From Isosphaeraceae bacterium (GTDB lineage: Bacteria; Planctomycetota; Planctomycetia; Isosphaerales; Isosphaeraceae), in assembly GCA_025356475.1 (NCBI GenBank), contig JANXSX010000174.1, positions 1 through 49,875 on the forward strand: 49,875 nt of DNA, written 5' to 3'. Of the stretch, positions 46,801 through 49,875 are shown piece after piece. A program made the position numbers and the translations under genes. The first letter of the stretch is position 1, and the number at the start of each line of letters is the position of its first letter. The notes under the pieces are model-generated. The model saw only the letters and a list, made by a program, of their open reading frames with translations. It was not told where the DNA came from and did no database searches.

Positions 46801-49711
46801 CCATCTGGGGAACGACGTCCGTCTCTCAGCCAAGCCCTTCGCGGTCGGCGGCGAGGGTGCGGTCTTCGACGTCCTGGGCAAGCCCGACCTTGTTGCGAAG
46901 CTTTACAGCAAGCCGCAGAGCAAGGAACGCTGTGACAAGCTCCGGGCGATGGCCAAGCTGTGCAGCCCCGACCTGCTCAAGATCGCGGCCTGGCCGACGG
47001 CCACGCTGAGCAACGGCAACCCCGCGCTCGTCGAGGGCATCCTGATGCCCAGGATCGTCGACCACAAGGAGATCCACCACCTCTACAGTGTCGCTCAACG
47101 CAAGAAGGACTTCCCCGAAGTTGACTGGGGCTTCCTGCTTCATACCGCGAGGAACTGCGCGATCGCCTTCGAGGCGGTCCACGGTCACGGGCATGTGGTC
47201 GGCGACGTCAACCAAAAAAACGTGATGGTGTCGAAGAAGGGCATCGTCGCCCTGGTCGACTGCGACTCGTTCCAGATCGCGCAAGGCTCGCGCATCTTCC
47301 GCTGCGGGGTGGGCGTGCCCGAATATACTCCGCCCGAGCTGCACGGAAAGAACTTCGGCACGCTGGATCGGACGGCCGACCACGACCTATTCGGCTTGGC
47401 TGTGCTGGTTTTCCACTTGCTAATGATGGGCCGCCATCCGTTCTCGGGGGTCCCGCTGGTCCAGGCCGATATCCCCATCGAGAAGGCCATCCAGAACGGC
47501 CTCTACGCCTACACGCGCAACCCGACCAAGCTCAAGCCGCCGCCGAACGTCCCTCCGGTGACGATGCTCGACGCGGCTACCATCGACCTCTTCGAGCGGG
47601 CGTTCGGCTCGCCGCTACGCCCCACGGCCACCGAATGGCGCAACGCGCTCGACGCGTCGATGAAGCGGCTCAGCCGCTGCAAGAACGACCCCAAGCACTC
47701 ATATCCAGCGGCAGCGGGCAAATGTCCGTGGTGCCAGTTGATCGCGGTCGCGCGGCTGATGTTTTTCCTGCCAGGTCACGGGGCTACGGGCGCGACGTTC
47801 CGGCCGGAGGACATCGACCAGCTCATCCGCAAGCTTGCGGGGATGCAGATCATCGTCTCCGCCTATGTGCAGCCCAAAGCCGTCCTGCCTGTCCAAGTGT
47901 CACTCCCGCCGGGGCTGCGCTCGATCCAAAAGCCAAAGCTCCTGAACCACCCGGCCCCGCCCGCACCGGTGCAGAAGCCGACTTTGGCACCATCTCCCCC
48001 GCCGCCGGTCCTGTTGCCGAGGTCAATGCTCAAGCCGTTGCCGAGTGCGCCGTTGCTGGCCCCGAAGCCGCCGCTTACGCCACATCCAACAGCGCGTCCG
48101 CCGGTACAAAAACCGGCCCTGACGCCTCCGCCGGCCTATCAGCCGCTCCCCAGGCCTCCGCTCAAGCCCCACCCTCTGCCCCCGGTCGTGCCACTTCGCC
48201 CCAGACCTCATCCCGTCCCACTGCCGCCAGTCTATCCGCCGATTCCGACGCCCGGGCCGCCCGACCCGTTCCTGGCGAGGCTCTGCATCGCCGGAATTTT
48301 CGCAGGATTGTTGGTGTTCCTCGTTGCCAGACCGGTGGGCGTGATCGTCATGATCGCGTTCGCCGCATGGTGGGCCATCCTGACAACCACCGAGAACCAG
48401 CGGCGGGAAATGGCCCGCAAGTCACTAAAATCGGCTCACGAGTACGACTGCGAACGCATGGACGAAGAATATGCCGAGCAAATCGAGCCGATCGAAGAGG
48501 CGAATAAACAATTGACAGACGCATGGCAGGCCAGCAAAGCGGCCATGACCGCGAAATACCAGAGACTATGCAAGGGAATCGACGACGAGAATTACCGTCC
48601 GCTCGCAGCATGGGAGGCGGCGGATGCGGTGCGAAAGGCTGAACACGATCGGGCGTCTATGGAAATCAACGCCGCCAATCAACGCCTGATGATGGAATGG
48701 GATGGGGTAGACTCCCTTCGAAGGGCTGAACATCACCGCGTCTGCGAAATCGTGGACGCCAGAAACCGCCAAGTGCTCGAGGAATGGGATGCCAAAAACG
48801 CCGAGACTATGGCAGCGCATGAACGGGTCCGCGATGAGCTCGAACAAGCGAATCGCCGCGTCCTTTCGGCCTGGGAAGGCGAAAACGTCTCCCGCCAGGC
48901 GGCCTATGACAAGGCACGCCTGGAAATCGAGCAGAAAAACCAGCGCCTGACCTCGGCATGGGAAGCGCTGACGGCTTCCCGCCAGGCGGGGCATGACCGT
49001 GGCCGCCGAGACATCGACGCGAAAAACCGCCAACTGGTCGCCGACTGGGAGGCAGCGAACGCGCCCTGGGTCGCCGAGGTGAAGCGCTGGCGCGACCGGG
49101 CGGCAGTGGCCGAGGCCGAAATCAGGCGGTTGGAGACCGAAGTCAACGCCGAGCGTTCGGCGAGTAGGCTACGATTCCAGCAGCGGAAGGACGAGGCCGA
49201 CGGGATCGTTGCGAGCCACAGCCAAGCCAAGCTCGATTACGAGAAGGAGCTTCGCCAGGCTGAGTTGGACTCCAAGAAGATTCAGACGGAGGAGCATCTC
49301 GACAAGTTCTTCATCCGCGATGCAAAGCTCAAGGGCATCACCGGCGACCGCCTCCTCTCACTGGTATCCTTCGGCATCGAGACGGCCAAGGACGTTCAAC
49401 TACTGAGCAACCAAAAGGTGCCCGGGATCGCGAAGGTCCTGACGAGTCGGTTATTCGAGTGGCGGGATAGTCTGGCGTCATCCTTCAGGCCCAAGCAAGG
49501 GCTGCCAGACTCGGAGAAGAGCCGCGTCGCCAGCCGCTACGCGCCGGTCATGCTCCCCCTGGGGCAGTCGATCCAGGGAGCGATCAACGACCTAGACACG
49601 ATCGCCATGTCACATCGCGCCCGCGAGGCGGAAATTATTAACGCCATAGCCGCAACTGTGCAGAACTTCGCTATTGCAGAAGCGCACGTAAATGCGATGA
49701 AGGTGGCATAG
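46766..49711 (+). CDS. Membrane-anchored YegI-like protein kinase with zinc-ribbon, proline-rich, tandem-repeat and HhH regions
   Basis: This 981-aa third member of the TerY-P triad starts at the ATG at 46766, overlapping the phosphatase gene by 35 bp. The kinase domain (about 15-300) has a glycine loop GGEGAVFDV near 28, Lys45, a divergent catalytic loop GDVNQKN (D147, N152) in place of HRD, and LVDCDSF (D165) in place of DFG. A C-x5-H-x8-C-x2-C cluster follows (C305, H311, C320, C323). A proline-rich linker spans 380-500. Hydrophobic residues 507-540, interrupted by R522-P523, may form a membrane hairpin. Seven 29-residue repeats occupy 580-782 and a coiled coil follows. A helix-hairpin-helix region lies near 850-905 (LKGITGDRLLSLVSFGIETAKDVQ). 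E. coli YegI is about 650 aa (from memory) with the same order but lacks this length of linker and repeats. Confidence 0.9.
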   Translation: MSRPAYPTQLHDHLGNDVRLSAKPFAVGGEGAVFDVLGKPDLVAKLYSKPQSKERCDKLRAMAKLCSPDLLKIAAWPTATLSNGNPALVEGILMPRIVDHKEIHHLYSVAQRKKDFPEVDWGFLLHTARNCAIAFEAVHGHGHVVGDVNQKNVMVSKKGIVALVDCDSFQIAQGSRIFRCGVGVPEYTPPELHGKNFGTLDRTADHDLFGLAVLVFHLLMMGRHPFSGVPLVQADIPIEKAIQNGLYAYTRNPTKLKPPPNVPPVTMLDAATIDLFERAFGSPLRPTATEWRNALDASMKRLSRCKNDPKHSYPAAAGKCPWCQLIAVARLMFFLPGHGATGATFRPEDIDQLIRKLAGMQIIVSAYVQPKAVLPVQVSLPPGLRSIQKPKLLNHPAPPAPVQKPTLAPSPPPPVLLPRSMLKPLPSAPLLAPKPPLTPHPTARPPVQKPALTPPPAYQPLPRPPLKPHPLPPVVPLRPRPHPVPLPPVYPPIPTPGPPDPFLARLCIAGIFAGLLVFLVARPVGVIVMIAFAAWWAILTTTENQRREMARKSLKSAHEYDCERMDEEYAEQIEPIEEANKQLTDAWQASKAAMTAKYQRLCKGIDDENYRPLAAWEAADAVRKAEHDRASMEINAANQRLMMEWDGVDSLRRAEHHRVCEIVDARNRQVLEEWDAKNAETMAAHERVRDELEQANRRVLSAWEGENVSRQAAYDKARLEIEQKNQRLTSAWEALTASRQAGHDRGRRDIDAKNRQLVADWEAANAPWVAEVKRWRDRAAVAEAEIRRLETEVNAERSASRLRFQQRKDEADGIVASHSQAKLDYEKELRQAELDSKKIQTEEHLDKFFIRDAKLKGITGDRLLSLVSFGIETAKDVQLLSNQKVPGIAKVLTSRLFEWRDSLASSFRPKQGLPDSEKSRVASRYAPVMLPLGQSIQGAINDLDTIAMSHRAREAEIINAIAATVQNFAIAEAHVNAMKVA
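48503..49111 (+). repeat. Seven tandem 87-bp (29-residue) repeats in the kinase gene
   Basis: Units start at 48503, 48590, 48677, 48764, 48851, 48938 and 49025. Each encodes exactly 29 residues starting with Asn, with Trp at position 8 followed by E/D/Q, Ala near 17, a basic residue near 21, and an acidic/aliphatic end. DNA identity between units is modest, so the repeats are old or diversified while length and key residues are fixed. They fall between the membrane segment and the HhH region. Confidence 0.9.
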
Positions 49712-49875
49712 TCTCGGGGAGGGTTGGGGCGTAATCTAGATGTCCGTTTCGTAAATTCCTAGCCAGTTTTCTTGACCGCACGGTTGTACGGTCTCGCCGG
49801 ATAGAGTTCTCGCTCAAAACGCATCGGTCGTGGGCTGAACCACGCACGTCCTTTGCGTTGTTGGCGGCGAGTCTG

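Noticed and set aside
47635-48507. Alternative plus-strand frame of 290 codons within the kinase gene's proline-rich region
   Set aside because: GC-rich repetitive codons keep the second frame open by chance; its product is low-complexity Ala/Pro/Ser with no start signal.
49712-49875. Possible short gene or terminator after the kinase
   Set aside because: Only a 5-bp GACCG/CGGTC stem without a T-tract is visible; too weak to call.

Overview
The window looks like chromosome from a planctomycete, most likely of the Isosphaeraceae/Gemmataceae type. This rests on gene content, not on a search: a PSCyt1/DUF1549/DUF1553 cytochrome paired with a Tat-exported DUF1501 protein, two DUF1080 (3-keto-disaccharide hydrolase-like) domains, the C-terminal half of a PVC-type membrane-bound dehydrogenase, an HTTM-DCC fusion, a GldF-GldG fusion, frequent GTG/TTG starts, and moderately high GC.

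Layout, left to right. 1-4940: rpoC with its own leader and promoter-like site, closed by a strong bidirectional terminator. 4980-8498 (minus): GT4 glycosyltransferase, zinc-ribbon membrane protein and GT2 glycosyltransferase in one unit, then a Ser/Cys/Tyr-rich lipoprotein. 9209-11584 (plus): three overlapping genes around an HTTM-DCC protein. 11832-16276 (plus): an Rrf2 regulator with three cysteines followed by a complete sulfate/thiosulfate ABC importer (binding protein, CysT, CysW, CysA). 16293-20846 (plus): DUF421 protein, Rpn/PD-(D/E)XK-like protein and a two-lobed M16 peptidase. 21080-25459 (minus): Phd-type antitoxin-like protein, Ser/Thr kinase, alpha-glucan phosphorylase. 26093-30001 (plus): a short possibly truncated gene, a Tat-exported lactonase-fold protein, a 25-bp perfect inverted repeat and a 5'-truncated dehydrogenase-cytochrome-DUF1080 gene. 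30263-31838 (minus): tRNA-Ser(CGA) just downstream of tadA, then a DUF1080 protein. 32051-36029 (plus): PSCyt1/DUF1549/DUF1553 plus DUF1501 pair. 36053-36916 (minus): YaiI/DUF188 and a glycosyltransferase pseudogene with an internal deletion. 37240-42611 (minus): a GldA-like ATPase, a GldFG-like fusion and a DUF4340 protein, forming an ABC-2 exporter.

From about 43460 to the right edge the character changes. On the minus strand there is a 3' half of a tRNA-Arg(ACG) with no 5' half, followed by its terminator. Next to it is a small reading frame resembling the tails found near planctomycete integrases. This is what the distal attachment site of an integrative element looks like, with the element on the right. 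The inferred island carries four plus-strand genes: a GYF-domain membrane protein, a TerY/YegL-like von Willebrand A protein, a PP2C phosphatase (YegK/PphC-like) and a large membrane-anchored kinase (YegI-like). The last three form the TerY-P (YegL-YegK-YegI) triad. The kinase is unusual in carrying a zinc-ribbon-like cluster, a long proline-rich linker, seven tandem 29-residue repeats and a C-terminal helix-hairpin-helix region. This four-gene module is the most interesting system in the window.

All family names come from motif recognition by eye; no database search was run.
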